Source of the DNA: Inquilinus limosus_F
GTDB lineage: Bacteria > Pseudomonadota > Alphaproteobacteria > DSM-16000 > Inquilinaceae
Assembly: GCF_051487185.1 (NCBI RefSeq)
Contig: NZ_JAHVDK010000002.1
Span: 186,001-250,000, forward strand
Direction of reading: 5' to 3'
Length of the DNA stretch: 64,000 nucleotides
This document shows positions 41,937 through 51,813 of the stretch, one piece after another. A program made the position numbers and the translations under genes. Each line of letters opens with the position of its first letter. Position 1 is the stretch's first letter. The notes under the pieces were generated by a model. That model saw only the letters and a list, made by a program, of their open reading frames with translations. It searched no databases and had not been told where the DNA came from.

Positions 41937-44900
41937 ATGAATTTCACCGACATCTTCATCCGCCGCCCGGTGCTGGCGCTGGTGGTCAGCGCCCTGATCG
42001 TGGTCATCGGCTATCAGTCCTACCGCTCGCTGACGGTGCGGCAGTATCCGAAGACCGAGAACGCGGTCGTGACCGTGACCACGACCTATTACGGCGCCGA
42101 TCCGGACGTGGTCGCCGGCTTCATCACCACGCCGCTGGAGAACGCCATCGCCCAGGCGAACGGCATCGACTACATGACCTCGACCTCGACCAGCGGCACC
42201 TCGACCATCACCGTCAACCTGCGGCTGAACTACAATTCCGACGCCGCGGTCACCGAGATCAACACCAAGGTCAACTCGGTCCTGAACCAGCTGCCCTCGG
42301 GCGCGCAGCAGCCGACCATCACGCTCTCGGTCGGCCAGACCATCGACGCCATGTACATCGGCTTCTACAGCGATGTGCTGGCGGCGAACCAGATCACCGA
42401 CTACCTGACCCGCGTGGTCCAGCCCAAGCTGCAGGCGGTGCAAGGGGTACAGACGGCGGAGCTGCTGGGCCCGAAGGTGTTCGCGCTCCGGGTCTGGCTC
42501 GACCCCGACAAGCTGGCCGGCTACGGCCTCACGGCCACCGACGTCTACACCGCGCTCAGCAACAACAACTACATCTCCGGCATCGGCACCACCAAGGGCA
42601 CGATGACCCAGGTCACGCTCACCGCCTCGACCGACCTGCACGATGTCGAGCAGTTCAAGAACCTGGTGGTGAAGCAGAGCAACGGCGCGGTGATCCGGCT
42701 GAAGGATGTCGGCGATGTCGTGCTCGGCGCCCAGGATTACGAGAGCCGGTCCACGGTCGACGGCAACACCGGCGTCTTCATCGGCATCCAGGTGGCGCCC
42801 ACGGCCAACCTGCTCGACGTCGTCGCCGGCGTGAAGGCGGCCCTGCCGGGGATCGAGGCGCAGCTGCCGAACGGGCTGCACGCCACGGTGATCTACGATT
42901 CCAGCGCCTTCGTCACCAGCTCGATCGAGGAGGTCGTGGCCAGCCTGGTCGAGGCGCTGGCGATCGTGGTGCTGGTGGTCTTCGCCTTCCTCGGCTCGCC
43001 GCGCTCGGTCTTCATCCCGGTGGTGGCGATCCCGCTGTCGCTGGTCGGCACCTTCGCGATGATGCTGGCCTTCGGCTTCTCCATCAATCTCCTCACCCTG
43101 CTGGCCCTGGTGCTGGCGATCGGCCTGGTGGTGGACGACGCCATCATCGTGGTCGAGAACGTCAACCGCCACATCGAGGAGGGGGCGACGCCGCTGCAGG
43201 CGGCGATCGACGCGGCGCGCGAGCTGGTCGGGCCGATCATCGCCATGACCGTGGTGCTGGTCGCTGTCTATGTCCCGATCGGCTTCCAGGGCGGGCTGAC
43301 CGGCGCGCTGTTCACGGAGTTCGCCTTCACCCTGGTCGGCGCCGTCACCGTCTCGATGATCGTGGCGCTGACGCTGACGCCGATGATGTGCTCGCGCATC
43401 CTCAAGGCCCATCTCGCCGACCGCAGCGGCTGGGAGGAGCGGCTGTCGGACTTCATCGACCGCTGCTTCGAGGGCATAAGGCGGCCCTATCAGCGCCTGC
43501 TGCACGGCAGCCTGAACACCGTGCCGGTGACGCTGGTCTTCGCCGCCATCGTGCTGGGCAGCATCTATTTTCTCTATGCCGAAGCCCAGTCCGAGCTGGC
43601 GCCGAACGAGGACCAGGGCGCGGTGCTGGTCTCCACCACCAATCCGCCGCAGGCCACGCTGGCGCAGAAGGCCTCCAGCTCCGACCAGGTGGCGAAGGCG
43701 ATGCGGGCCTATCCGGAGACCGACCACACCCTCGGCATCGACAGCGCCGCCACCTCGATCGCGGTCCAGGTGCTGAAACCCTGGGAGCAGCGCGAGCGCA
43801 CGGCCGACACGCTGCAGGCCCTGCTGCAGCAGGATCTGAATAAGATCGCCGCGGCCCAGAGCGTGGCCTTCCAGCCGGCGCCGCTGCCGGGCAGCAATGG
43901 CCTGCCGATCCAATTCGCGATCGGCACCACCGGCGGCTTCCGGGAGCTGAACGACGTCGCCAACGCCTTCCAGCAGGCGGCGCAGAAGACCGGCCTGTTC
44001 GTGTTCCTGACCCGCGACCTGCAGATCGACAAGCCGCAGGCCGAGATCAAGATCGACCGCGACAAGGCGGCCCAGCTGGGCCTGACCATGAGCGATGTCG
44101 GCAACGCGCTGGCCGCCATCCTCGGCGGCGGCTACGTCAACTACTTCAGCATCGACGGCCGGTCCTATCAGGTGATCCCGCAGGTGCAGCAGCGCTCGCG
44201 CCTGACCACCGACCAGGTCCTGGACTACCCGGTCACGGCGGTGGACGGCACGCAGATCCCGCTCTCGTCCATCGCCACGATCGAGCGGGAGGCCGCGCCG
44301 CGGGCGATCTCCCACTTCCAGCAGCTCAACTCGGCCACCATTTCCGGCGTCCCGGCGCCGGGCGTCTCGACCGGCCAGGCGCTGCAGGCGCTGAACGAGC
44401 TGGCGGCGAAGACGCTGCCGCCCGGCTACACCGTCGACTATGGTGGCCAGTCGCGCCAGGCGGTGCAGGAATCGAGCGGCCTGGTGCAGATGTTCGCGCT
44501 GGCGCTGGTCATCATCTTCCTGGCGCTGTCGGCCCAGTTCAACAGCTTCCGCGACCCGCTGATCATCCTGGTCTCGGTGCCGATGTCGATCGCCGGCGCG
44601 CTGGCCTTCATCAGCGTCGGCGTCGGCGGCGCCACCATGAACATCTACACCCAGGTCGGCCTCGTCACGCTCATGGGGCTGATCAGCAAGCACGGCATCC
44701 TGATCGTCGAGGTCGCCAACAGCCTGCAGAAGGCGGGCCGCAGCAAGCGCGAGGCGATCGAAGGCGCCGCCTCGATCCGCCTGCGGCCGATCCTGATGAC
44801 CACCGGCGCGATGGTTCTGGGCGTGGTGCCGCTGATCCTGGCGACGGGCGCCGGCGCGGTGTCGCGCTTCAACATGGGGCTCGTCATCGCCAGCGGCCTG

Positions 44901-45014
44901 ACCATCGGCACGCTGTTCACCCTTTTCGTGGTGCCGGCGGTCTACATGGTCCTCGCCGCCGACCACCACGCCGAGGGCGCGGCCGATGCGGCGCCGAAGC
45001 CGACCGAGGCGTGA
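41937..45014 (+). CDS. RND multidrug efflux permease
   Basis: A 1025-residue inner-membrane HAE-1 type resistance-nodulation-division transporter. It opens NFTDIFIRRPVLALVVSAL, with 12 membrane segments in two repeats and large periplasmic loops. The proton-relay segment near residue 400 reads LVLAIGLVVDDAIIVVENV with the two Asp residues in place. RND transporters expel drugs and detergents by proton antiport. It is the last gene of the OMF-MFP-RND operon, starting 10 bases after the adaptor. The two-component system on the other side is a plausible regulator. The specific drug profile is not inferable. Confidence 0.93.
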   Translation: MNFTDIFIRRPVLALVVSALIVVIGYQSYRSLTVRQYPKTENAVVTVTTTYYGADPDVVAGFITTPLENAIAQANGIDYMTSTSTSGTSTITVNLRLNYNSDAAVTEINTKVNSVLNQLPSGAQQPTITLSVGQTIDAMYIGFYSDVLAANQITDYLTRVVQPKLQAVQGVQTAELLGPKVFALRVWLDPDKLAGYGLTATDVYTALSNNNYISGIGTTKGTMTQVTLTASTDLHDVEQFKNLVVKQSNGAVIRLKDVGDVVLGAQDYESRSTVDGNTGVFIGIQVAPTANLLDVVAGVKAALPGIEAQLPNGLHATVIYDSSAFVTSSIEEVVASLVEALAIVVLVVFAFLGSPRSVFIPVVAIPLSLVGTFAMMLAFGFSINLLTLLALVLAIGLVVDDAIIVVENVNRHIEEGATPLQAAIDAARELVGPIIAMTVVLVAVYVPIGFQGGLTGALFTEFAFTLVGAVTVSMIVALTLTPMMCSRILKAHLADRSGWEERLSDFIDRCFEGIRRPYQRLLHGSLNTVPVTLVFAAIVLGSIYFLYAEAQSELAPNEDQGAVLVSTTNPPQATLAQKASSSDQVAKAMRAYPETDHTLGIDSAATSIAVQVLKPWEQRERTADTLQALLQQDLNKIAAAQSVAFQPAPLPGSNGLPIQFAIGTTGGFRELNDVANAFQQAAQKTGLFVFLTRDLQIDKPQAEIKIDRDKAAQLGLTMSDVGNALAAILGGGYVNYFSIDGRSYQVIPQVQQRSRLTTDQVLDYPVTAVDGTQIPLSSIATIEREAAPRAISHFQQLNSATISGVPAPGVSTGQALQALNELAAKTLPPGYTVDYGGQSRQAVQESSGLVQMFALALVIIFLALSAQFNSFRDPLIILVSVPMSIAGALAFISVGVGGATMNIYTQVGLVTLMGLISKHGILIVEVANSLQKAGRSKREAIEGAASIRLRPILMTTGAMVLGVVPLILATGAGAVSRFNMGLVIASGLTIGTLFTLFVVPAVYMVLAADHHAEGAADAAPKPTEA

Positions 45015-45018
45015 CCGA

Positions 45019-45927
45019 TCATCCGCCCTCCAGCATCGCCGGCAGCCGCGCCGCCAGCGCGTCGATGGCGGCGCGGGTCTTCGACGGCAGGTAGCGGCCC
45101 TGCGGCCACAGCGCGTGGACGTCGAAGGTGAAGCCCGGCCGGTCCGGGAACAGCCGGATCAGCCGGCCGTCGCGCAGCCGGTCGGCGATCAGCCAGCAGG
45201 GCAGCCAGGTGACGCCGGCGCCGGCCTCCGCCGCATCGGCGATCGCCTCCAGGTCGTCGAAACGGACCGGGCCGTCCACGGCCAGGTCGCGCAGCCGGCC
45301 GTCCGGCTCCGGGAAGCGCCAGGGTGTCAGCCGGCCGGCCCGGCCGTAGACCAGAAGCGCGTGGCCGGGCAGATCCTCCAGGGTGCGCGGCGTGCCGTGC
45401 CGTTCCAGATAGGCAGGCGCCGCGCAGACGGCCGCGGTGATGCGCCCGACCGGCCGCGCCGCCAGCCCGGCGACATCCGGCAGCGGACCGACGCGGACCG
45501 CGAGGTCGAAGCCGTCCTCCACCAGGTCCGCCGGCCGGTCGGTGAACGACATCTCCAGCCGCAGCGCCGGGTGCCGGCGGACGAGGTCGAGCAGCACCGG
45601 CGCGACGCAGCGGCGGCCGACCAGCACCGGCGCCGTCACCTTCAGCCGTCCGGACGGGGCCGAGCGGCCGCCGTCGAGATCGGCCTCCGCCGCTTCCAGC
45701 TCACCCAGAATCCGGCGGCAGCGCTCGTAGAAGGCCTGGCCCGCCTCGGTCAGGCTCTGGCTGCGGGTGGTGCGGTGGAACAGCCGCGCGCCCAGCCGGG
45801 CCTCCAGCCGGGCGATGCCCTTGCCGACGGCGGAGCGGGACAGGCCGATGCGGTCGCCGGCCAGAGCGAAGCTGCCGGCCTCCGCGACCTGGACGAAGAG
45901 GCCGATGCCGTCGAGCCGGTCGATCAT
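45019..45927 (-). CDS. LysR family transcriptional regulator
   Basis: A 302-residue LysR protein with helix-turn-helix region FVQVAEAGSFALAGDRIGLS and RLEARLGARLFHRTTRSQSL. It starts MIDRLDGIGLF and has the effector-domain landmarks RLKVTAPVLVGRRCVAPVLL and DGFDLAVRVGPLPDVAGLAA. It is divergent from the zinc-free oxidoreductase gene (114-base gap), the usual arrangement for AaeR-like LysR genes that control a neighbouring reductase. Confidence 0.9.
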   Translation of the reverse strand: MIDRLDGIGLFVQVAEAGSFALAGDRIGLSRSAVGKGIARLEARLGARLFHRTTRSQSLTEAGQAFYERCRRILGELEAAEADLDGGRSAPSGRLKVTAPVLVGRRCVAPVLLDLVRRHPALRLEMSFTDRPADLVEDGFDLAVRVGPLPDVAGLAARPVGRITAAVCAAPAYLERHGTPRTLEDLPGHALLVYGRAGRLTPWRFPEPDGRLRDLAVDGPVRFDDLEAIADAAEAGAGVTWLPCWLIADRLRDGRLIRLFPDRPGFTFDVHALWPQGRYLPSKTRAAIDALAARLPAMLEGG

Positions 45928-46041
45928 GGCGCCCGATTGGTTCTCATGGTTCTACAGTAACGGGAAAACTCGTCGCCACCAGGGATCAGTCGTCCCGATT
46001 ATCGTCGCCCCTGCCCGCGAGGCGAGCAAGGGATTGCAGCA

Positions 46042-47055
46042 ATGACGAGCGACAGCATGAAGCGGTGGCAGATGTCCCGGCTGGGGCGCGACGGCCTGAG
46101 CCTGGTCGAGGTGGCGGTACCGCGGCCGGGTCCGGGCGAGATCCTGGTCAGGGTCGGGGCGGTGTCGCTGAACTATCGGGACAGGCTGGTCGTCGAGGAC
46201 GGCATGGGGATGGCGCTGGACTTCCCGTTCACGCCGGGCTCCGACATGGCCGGGACGGTGGTCGAGGCCGGGGCCGGCGTCACCCGCTTCGCGGCCGGTG
46301 ACCGGGTGCTCGGCACCTTCTGGCCGGGCTGGATCGACGGGCTCGCCACCGGGCCGCGGGCGGCGCTGGGCGGGCCGCTGCCCGGCGTGCTCTCGGAATA
46401 TTTGGTGCTGCCGGAGGCGTGGGCGGTGGCCGCGCCGCGGACATTGGACGACCCGGCCGCCAGCACGCTGCCTTGCGCCGGGCTGACCGCCTGGTTCGCC
46501 CTGGTCGAGACCGGCCGCCTGCGCGCCGGCGAGACGGTGGTGGTACAGGGCACCGGCGGCGTGGCGATGTTCGGGCTTCAGCTCGCGAGAGCCCACGGTG
46601 CCGAGGCGATCGTGATCTCCGGCGATGCCGCCAAGCTGGACCGGGCCAGGGCGCTGAGCGCGGCCCACGGCATCGACCGCCGTGCGACGCCGGAATGGGG
46701 GAGGGTGGTGCGCGACCTGACCGGCGGCCGCGGCGCCGACCATGTCCTGGAGATCGCCGGCGGCGACATGGCGCAGACGGCGGAAGCCGTGGCCCAGGGC
46801 GGGCGCGTCGCCCTGATCGGGCTGCTCGAAGGCTTCGTCTTCTCCGCCCCGACCGTCCCGGTGATGATGAAGCAGGCGGTGATCCAGGGCATCTCGGTCG
46901 GCCATCGCCGCGGGCTGGAGGAGCTGGTGCGCGCCGTGGACCGCACCGGCCTCGCGCCCGCGATCGGCGCCGAATACGGCTTCGCCGAGCTGCCGGCCGC
47001 GCTCGACCACCTGGACCGCGGACCGTTCGGCAAGATCGTGCTGCGGATCGGGTGA
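46042..47055 (+). CDS. NAD(P)-dependent MDR family oxidoreductase (quinone-reductase-like)
   Basis: A 337-residue medium-chain dehydrogenase. The N-terminal substrate domain has SLNYRDRLVVEDGMGMALDF and TPGSDMAGTVVEAGAGVTRF. The Rossmann nucleotide site is VVQGTGGVAMFGLQLARAHG at about residues 167-186. The structural and catalytic zinc Cys and His ligands are absent, so it resembles quinone-oxidoreductase-type members and likely uses NADPH. It is divergent from the LysR regulator at 45019-45927. Confidence 0.87.
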   Translation: MTSDSMKRWQMSRLGRDGLSLVEVAVPRPGPGEILVRVGAVSLNYRDRLVVEDGMGMALDFPFTPGSDMAGTVVEAGAGVTRFAAGDRVLGTFWPGWIDGLATGPRAALGGPLPGVLSEYLVLPEAWAVAAPRTLDDPAASTLPCAGLTAWFALVETGRLRAGETVVVQGTGGVAMFGLQLARAHGAEAIVISGDAAKLDRARALSAAHGIDRRATPEWGRVVRDLTGGRGADHVLEIAGGDMAQTAEAVAQGGRVALIGLLEGFVFSAPTVPVMMKQAVIQGISVGHRRGLEELVRAVDRTGLAPAIGAEYGFAELPAALDHLDRGPFGKIVLRIG

Positions 47056-47240
47056 CCGGCCCCGCAACCCGCCACACAGGGGCGATCCGGCCTGCCGCCG
47101 CGCGGGCCGGATCGCTCCTTCATTTTCATTGAAACGCGATAGTCATCCCGCGCCGCTTCGGTATGATGCGGTTGCTGGGAATTTGCTCCAAATTGAGTGG
47201 GCCGTCCCAGCCTGGGATAGGTTTTGGGAAGATCTGGCCG

Positions 47241-49661
47241 ATGTCGCCATACGACTATGTCGGTTCTCTCACCCAGTCCGGGCGCCTCCTGGCGATCCGG
47301 ACCTCCCTCGGCGAGGACGTGTTCCTGCTCGAGGCGATGGAGGGGGAGGAGGCGGTCTGCTCGCTCTTCACCTTCCGATTGCGGGTCCGCTCGAAACGGC
47401 AGGACGTCAAGCCGGACGAGCTGGTCGGACGGCAGATCTCCTGGACCCTCGAGCTGCCGGGCGGCGCGCGGCGCAGCTGGTCCGGCGTGGTGGGCGGGCT
47501 GGAGGTCGGGCACGCCCTCGGCGACGGGATGCGCAGCTACACCCTGACCACGCATCCCTGGCTCTGGCTGTTCGGCCACACCGCCGACTGCCGGATTTTC
47601 CAGAACCAGACCACGCTGCAGATCCTGGAGACGATCTTCACCGAGGCCGGCATCCGCGACTGGGACTTCGCCCCGGTCACCGGGCCGAAGGCGGTGCGCG
47701 GCTACTGCGTGCAGTACAACGAGACCGACCTCGATTTCATCTTCCGGCTGCTGGAGGAGGAAGGCTGGGCCTGGTGGTTCCGGCACGAGCCGGGCAAGGA
47801 CGGGGCCGCGTCCCGGCAGGTGCTGGTGGTGTCCGACGGCGCCCATGCCTGGACGCCGGGAGAGGAGCCGGAGATCCGCTACACCTCGACCGGCACCGAC
47901 CTCAACGACATCAAGACCTGGACCCGGCGCTACGCCTTCAAGCCGGGGCGGGTGGCCGAGGCCGAGTGGAACTTCGAGACACCGGGCGCGCCGGTGAGCC
48001 GGGACCAGCCCTCGACGGCGCCGATCAAGAGCAACGAGCCGTTCGAGATCTACCGCTGGGGCGGCCGATTCCTGGAGCGCGATCGGGCCGACCACGTGAC
48101 GCGGCGGCGGATCGAGACGCATGAGGCCGGGTTCGAGACGATCGAGGCCGAAAGCGGCAACCGCCGGATCCATCCGGGCCAGCGCTTCCGCCTGTTCGGC
48201 CATCCGCTGAAGGCGGAGAACGCGGATGTCGCGGTGGTGTCGGTGCGGCACCGGGCGGAGGACACGACCTACGTCCAGGGCGGCGGCAATCAGGGGCCGC
48301 CCACCTATGAGAACGGCTTCACCGTGGTGCCGGCGAAGACGCGCTGGGTGCCGCAGCAGAAGACGCCGCACCCGCGGATCGACGGGGTGCAGTCGGCGGT
48401 CGTGGTGGGGCCGCCGGGGGAGGAGATCTACACGGACCAGTACGGCCGCATCCAGGTGCGCTTCCCCTGGGACCGGCGGGCCAAGGGCCGCGACGGCGAC
48501 AGCTGCTGGCTGCGGGTCAGCCAACCCTGGGGCGGGCGCAGCTGGGGCGCCCAGACCATCCCGCGCATCGGCATGGAGGTGCTGGTCGCCTATTACGAGG
48601 GCGACCCCGACAAGCCGATGGTGGTCGGGGTGGTGCCGAACCCGGACACCTATGTCCCCTACGCGCTGCCGGACAACAAGACCAAGACCGTGCTGCGCTC
48701 GAACACGCACAAGGGCACCGGCTTCAACGAGATCTCCTTCGAGGACGATGCAGGGCGGGAGAATCTGTTCCTGCACGCGCAGCGCGACCGGACCGAGCGG
48801 GTGCTGAACAACCGCACCAAGCGGATCGACGCGAACGAGGTGGCGTCGATCGGCGCCCACCGGGCGGTGGAGGTGGGCGGCAACCAGAAGCACGAGATCG
48901 GCGGCTCGATGAACCTGACGGTCGGCGGCACCGGCGCCGGGGCGCTCGGCCTGCTGGGGCCGGTGGCCGGTCTGGCCAGCCAGACCGCGGGCCTCTTGCA
49001 GCAGGCCGGGCAGATTGCGGGGGTGAGCGGCACGGGGCTGGCCAGCTTCGCCACGACGCTCGCCTCCTCGGCTCTGGGCTTCCTCGGCGCGGGCGGGCTG
49101 CTGTCGCGCGAGGGCGTGGTCGCCGGCCCCAACCCGCGCGCCGACCAGGGCGCGAACCTCGCCGCCTCCGGCGCCGGCGTCGGCACAGACGCCGGCTCGC
49201 TGTTCCCGCTGCCCGGGATCATGAACACCGTCGTCGGCAGCTTCAAATCCGACACGGTCGGCGTTGCCCGGGTGGAGCAGGTCGGGACCAGCAAGGTCAC
49301 GAATGTCGGGGCGACCTTCCTGACCTCGGTCGGCAAGGCTTACCAGCTCTCGGTCGGCGAGAGCGCGGAGACGCGGGTCGGCAAGACCAACATCGTCGAT
49401 GTCGGCGAGACCTTCGAGATCACCGCCGGCGAGAAGTTCGTGATCACGGTCGGCCAGACGCGCTTCCAGATGGACAAGTCCGGCATCGTCACCATCGAGG
49501 CGCCGCAGACCACCATCGTCAAGGGCGGCGCTGCGCAGATCACTGTCGGGCCGGGGCCGATTCTCTATGTTCCGGCGATGGTGCCGGGCAAGACGCCGTC
49601 GCCGCCGGCCCAGTGCTTACGGCGGATGTCGGACAGCGCTTCGCCCTTCGTGAAGAGTTAA
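47241..49661 (+). CDS. vgrG: type VI secretion tip protein VgrG (TssI)
   Basis: An 806-residue VgrG, the spike that tips the type VI secretion needle. The N-terminal gp27-like domain spans about 1-370 (SLGEDVFLLEAMEGEEAV, YNETDLDFIFRLLEEEGWAW). The gp5 OB-fold spans about 377-473 (TDQYGRIQVRFPWDRRAKG, SQPWGGRSWGAQTIPRIGME), then a beta-helix stalk of G-x-x-x-x-x-V-G repeats. A hydrophobic insertion of about 85 residues (around 564-650, ALGLLGPVAGLASQTAGLL) interrupts the stalk repeats. ATG 47241 is used; upstream in-frame starts at 47163/47166 are less likely. The DUF4123 adaptor starts 4 bases after its stop. Confidence 0.93.
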   Translation: MSPYDYVGSLTQSGRLLAIRTSLGEDVFLLEAMEGEEAVCSLFTFRLRVRSKRQDVKPDELVGRQISWTLELPGGARRSWSGVVGGLEVGHALGDGMRSYTLTTHPWLWLFGHTADCRIFQNQTTLQILETIFTEAGIRDWDFAPVTGPKAVRGYCVQYNETDLDFIFRLLEEEGWAWWFRHEPGKDGAASRQVLVVSDGAHAWTPGEEPEIRYTSTGTDLNDIKTWTRRYAFKPGRVAEAEWNFETPGAPVSRDQPSTAPIKSNEPFEIYRWGGRFLERDRADHVTRRRIETHEAGFETIEAESGNRRIHPGQRFRLFGHPLKAENADVAVVSVRHRAEDTTYVQGGGNQGPPTYENGFTVVPAKTRWVPQQKTPHPRIDGVQSAVVVGPPGEEIYTDQYGRIQVRFPWDRRAKGRDGDSCWLRVSQPWGGRSWGAQTIPRIGMEVLVAYYEGDPDKPMVVGVVPNPDTYVPYALPDNKTKTVLRSNTHKGTGFNEISFEDDAGRENLFLHAQRDRTERVLNNRTKRIDANEVASIGAHRAVEVGGNQKHEIGGSMNLTVGGTGAGALGLLGPVAGLASQTAGLLQQAGQIAGVSGTGLASFATTLASSALGFLGAGGLLSREGVVAGPNPRADQGANLAASGAGVGTDAGSLFPLPGIMNTVVGSFKSDTVGVARVEQVGTSKVTNVGATFLTSVGKAYQLSVGESAETRVGKTNIVDVGETFEITAGEKFVITVGQTRFQMDKSGIVTIEAPQTTIVKGGAAQITVGPGPILYVPAMVPGKTPSPPAQCLRRMSDSASPFVKS

Positions 49662-49665
49662 GCGG

Positions 49666-50613
49666 ATGACCGAATCTCTCGACAGAGCCGCAGCAGATAC
49701 CGCCTCGCGGCTCAAGGCGACGATCGCGGCCTTTTCCGGCAGAAGGTTCGCGGTGCTGGATGGCGGCCAATTCGAAGATCTGCCAGGCCAATGCAGGCAT
49801 GAGGGACTCTTTGTGCGCTCTCTCTTCCTCGACCATGCCGACGAGGAAGCCGAGAAGGCGGGCCCCTGGCTGGTCGCGCTTGATCAGGAGCCGAAGGCGG
49901 TCGCCAAGGTTTTGGCTTTGGTGGGCAACAAGCCTGCAGCCGTGTTCTGGTCGTGCGATGAGGGGGAGGCGGTGCTGCATCGCCACCTCCGCACCCTCAA
50001 TATGGTTCGGATCCCCGATTGGGCAGCGCTCGGCATGGCGCACTCGCCCGATCCGGACAAGCCGACCGTCCACGATTCCGTGATGTTCCGTCATTGGGAC
50101 CCGCGCGTCCTCGGCGACATCATGCCTGTGCTCGATCCCGAACAAGTCGCACGGGTGCTCGGCCCGGCCGAGGAAATCGCCTATGTCGCGGACGACTACG
50201 GCGGCCTCAAGCGGGTCATTCACGAACCCGATCTGCCACCAGCCCCGCGTGGCATGCTGACGATCCGCGCGGACCAGATCGAAGCTCTCGATTCCCGCCG
50301 GCGCGCCGCCTACTACCGCCGCATGTCTGCGCATCTCAGGGACATGGCCCCTGAGGAAACCTCGGGCATGAGCGATGACGAGGTCCATGACCGGGTTCTG
50401 CGATACGAGGCTTCGGGGCGGAAACTGGGCCTGACGCATGAGCGGGCCTTGAGCATCTGGGGCTTTCTGATGATCGCCAGCGGGGACCGCTTCGAGCTCC
50501 TGCCGGAGGTTCGAGAATTCCTGAGATCGGGGCCAGGCACCCCGGACGAGAATGTAGAAACGCTCCTTCACCAGATGACACGTCTCTCCAGCACCATTGG
50601 GGAGGTGCGCTGA
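49666..50613 (+). CDS. DUF4123 domain protein, T6SS effector adaptor
   Basis: A 315-residue protein of the DUF4123 (Tap/TEC/VasW) family, which binds a specific effector and loads it onto VgrG. The core is at about residues 24-150: RRFAVLDGGQFEDLP at the start, GPWLVALDQEP, and FWSCDEGEAVLHRHLRTLNM, then VMFRHWDPRVL. Its position between vgrG and the effector gene is the classic adaptor position. The stop overlaps the effector ATG by one base (TGATG). Confidence 0.88.
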   Translation: MTESLDRAAADTASRLKATIAAFSGRRFAVLDGGQFEDLPGQCRHEGLFVRSLFLDHADEEAEKAGPWLVALDQEPKAVAKVLALVGNKPAAVFWSCDEGEAVLHRHLRTLNMVRIPDWAALGMAHSPDPDKPTVHDSVMFRHWDPRVLGDIMPVLDPEQVARVLGPAEEIAYVADDYGGLKRVIHEPDLPPAPRGMLTIRADQIEALDSRRRAAYYRRMSAHLRDMAPEETSGMSDDEVHDRVLRYEASGRKLGLTHERALSIWGFLMIASGDRFELLPEVREFLRSGPGTPDENVETLLHQMTRLSSTIGEVR

Positions 50614-51224
50614 TGCCTTTTCTTGGCCTTGGCGCCCCGCTATTAGCTGGAGCAGGGGGCGGTACAGCCGTCGTAGGAGGAGGTGCTGCCGCAACGGGCG
50701 GCGTCGCCGTATCGGGAAGCACCCTGGCGGGCATAGCCGCCGTCGTAGGGCTGGGCGCCCTCTTGGGGGGAGATGCCCCCCGGCCGGCCGAGGCGGTCGC
50801 AGCCCTCACGCCGGAACAGCAGGCGGAACGGCTACGTCGAGCACGAGAGATCGCAGCAGCCCTGCCGGCCGCGCAGGCAACGACGTGTCAGAATTGCTGT
50901 CGACGGACGGTCATCATATCGCGGGCGGCGGCGCCGGAATCCGCCAGGCACATCGACGATGCGCAGGCGATGGGCTTCCCCAGCGTATTGACCTATGATC
51001 CGGCCGGGAAGAATGCCCGGCGCGCTGCCTCGTTGAGAGGAATTCCGACCCGGCCAGGTTATGACCGTGACGAATATCCGCCGGCGGCGTTTGCAGAAAA
51101 CGGTGGCGTTGCGGATGTCCGCTACGTGCCGTCATTGGACAATCAGACCGCCGGTGGGTTGATCAGTGCCGGACTCGCAGGGGCTACCCCAGGTTGCATC
51201 GTCACTATCAGAACAGGACCCTGA
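50613..51224 (+). CDS. predicted T6SS DNase effector with a NucA-like C-terminal domain
   Basis: A 203-residue protein. Residues 1-53 are Gly/Ala-rich and hydrophobic, as in many T6SS cargo N-termini. C92, C95 and C96 form a C-x-x-C-C cluster. Residues about 108-203 match the NucA/NucB sporulation-competence nuclease family closely: ESARHIDDA, SLRGIPTRPGYDRDEYPPA (140-158) and ENGGVADVRYVPSLDNQTAG (162-181). B. subtilis NucA has the same order, including GYDRDEWP and GGAGADVRY. The likely role is DNA degradation in target cells. The two genes downstream resemble the NucA inhibitor Nin. I know of no characterised T6SS NucA effector. Confidence 0.85.
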   Translation: MPFLGLGAPLLAGAGGGTAVVGGGAAATGGVAVSGSTLAGIAAVVGLGALLGGDAPRPAEAVAALTPEQQAERLRRAREIAAALPAAQATTCQNCCRRTVIISRAAAPESARHIDDAQAMGFPSVLTYDPAGKNARRAASLRGIPTRPGYDRDEYPPAAFAENGGVADVRYVPSLDNQTAGGLISAGLAGATPGCIVTIRTGP

Positions 51225-51226
51225 AG

Positions 51227-51706
51227 ATGCTCTCTGAATTCGCAGTGATGGTCGACTACGGACAGATACTCGTCTTTGTTCAGGGCTTGCCCAGGCCAGG
51301 GCTGATATGGACTCCAGATCACGGGGCTCAGGGTTTCGCATGGGCGCCGGGCATCGTGAGTTTCGGCATCCCTGATCACGATGGCGAGTCTCTCATACAG
51401 GTAGACGTCGCGCCTGACATCTCCATCGAGCCGGAAGCACTATGGGCCATCCGGGTCCCTTTCAATGTCCCGACACTTCCCCTTCAGATCGGTACCGTCG
51501 GAGCCATGGAGGATGTCCACGTTCCGCAGGGCAGTTATAGCCTGGTGTTTGAAGCTCTTCCCGGCAGCATAATTAAGGAGAACGAGTACGGTTTCGTGCT
51601 CAAGCTCAAATTCTGCGCCGATCCACACCCGGATTTCGAGATCCTCAAGAAGGGCGGCAATCTTACGACGGACAAAGTGCTGCGAAGGGACGCCCAGCAC
51701 GCGTGA
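51227..51706 (+). CDS. Nin/ComJ-like nuclease inhibitor, predicted immunity protein 1
   Basis: A 159-residue soluble protein starting MLSEFAVMVDYGQILVF, 2 bases after the effector stop. It resembles the competence protein J family (B. subtilis Nin, inhibitor of NucA). The shared block is WTPDHGAQGFAWAPGIVSFG, corresponding to the WTDEAIEKGYAAADGAISF block of Nin, followed by a Pro-Gly strand region (HVPQGSYSLVFEALPG). Its partner next door is clearly a paralog. The position after a NucA-like effector strongly implies an immunity function. The frame is open upstream to 51194, overlapping the effector, but ATG 51227 is preferred. Confidence 0.85.
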   Translation: MLSEFAVMVDYGQILVFVQGLPRPGLIWTPDHGAQGFAWAPGIVSFGIPDHDGESLIQVDVAPDISIEPEALWAIRVPFNVPTLPLQIGTVGAMEDVHVPQGSYSLVFEALPGSIIKENEYGFVLKLKFCADPHPDFEILKKGGNLTTDKVLRRDAQHA

Positions 51707-51813
51707 ACGGGACACTCCACTAGAGCGACAATCGAAATGCTGGCCGTAGATCTTAGCGGGGACTACCAGCGCCTTGAATGGCTGCAGGATTACAATCATG
51801 ACGGTGCCTTGAG

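Noticed and set aside
41868..44969. 1033-codon open frame on the minus strand opposite the RND permease
   Set aside because: Antisense shadow of a typical RND gene; the product is low-complexity, rich in His, Asp, Arg and Gln.
47241..51224. VgrG region as part of a prophage tail
   Set aside because: The spike resembles phage gp27/gp5, but no other tail, capsid, integrase or lysis genes are present; DUF4123 and effector-immunity genes point to T6SS.
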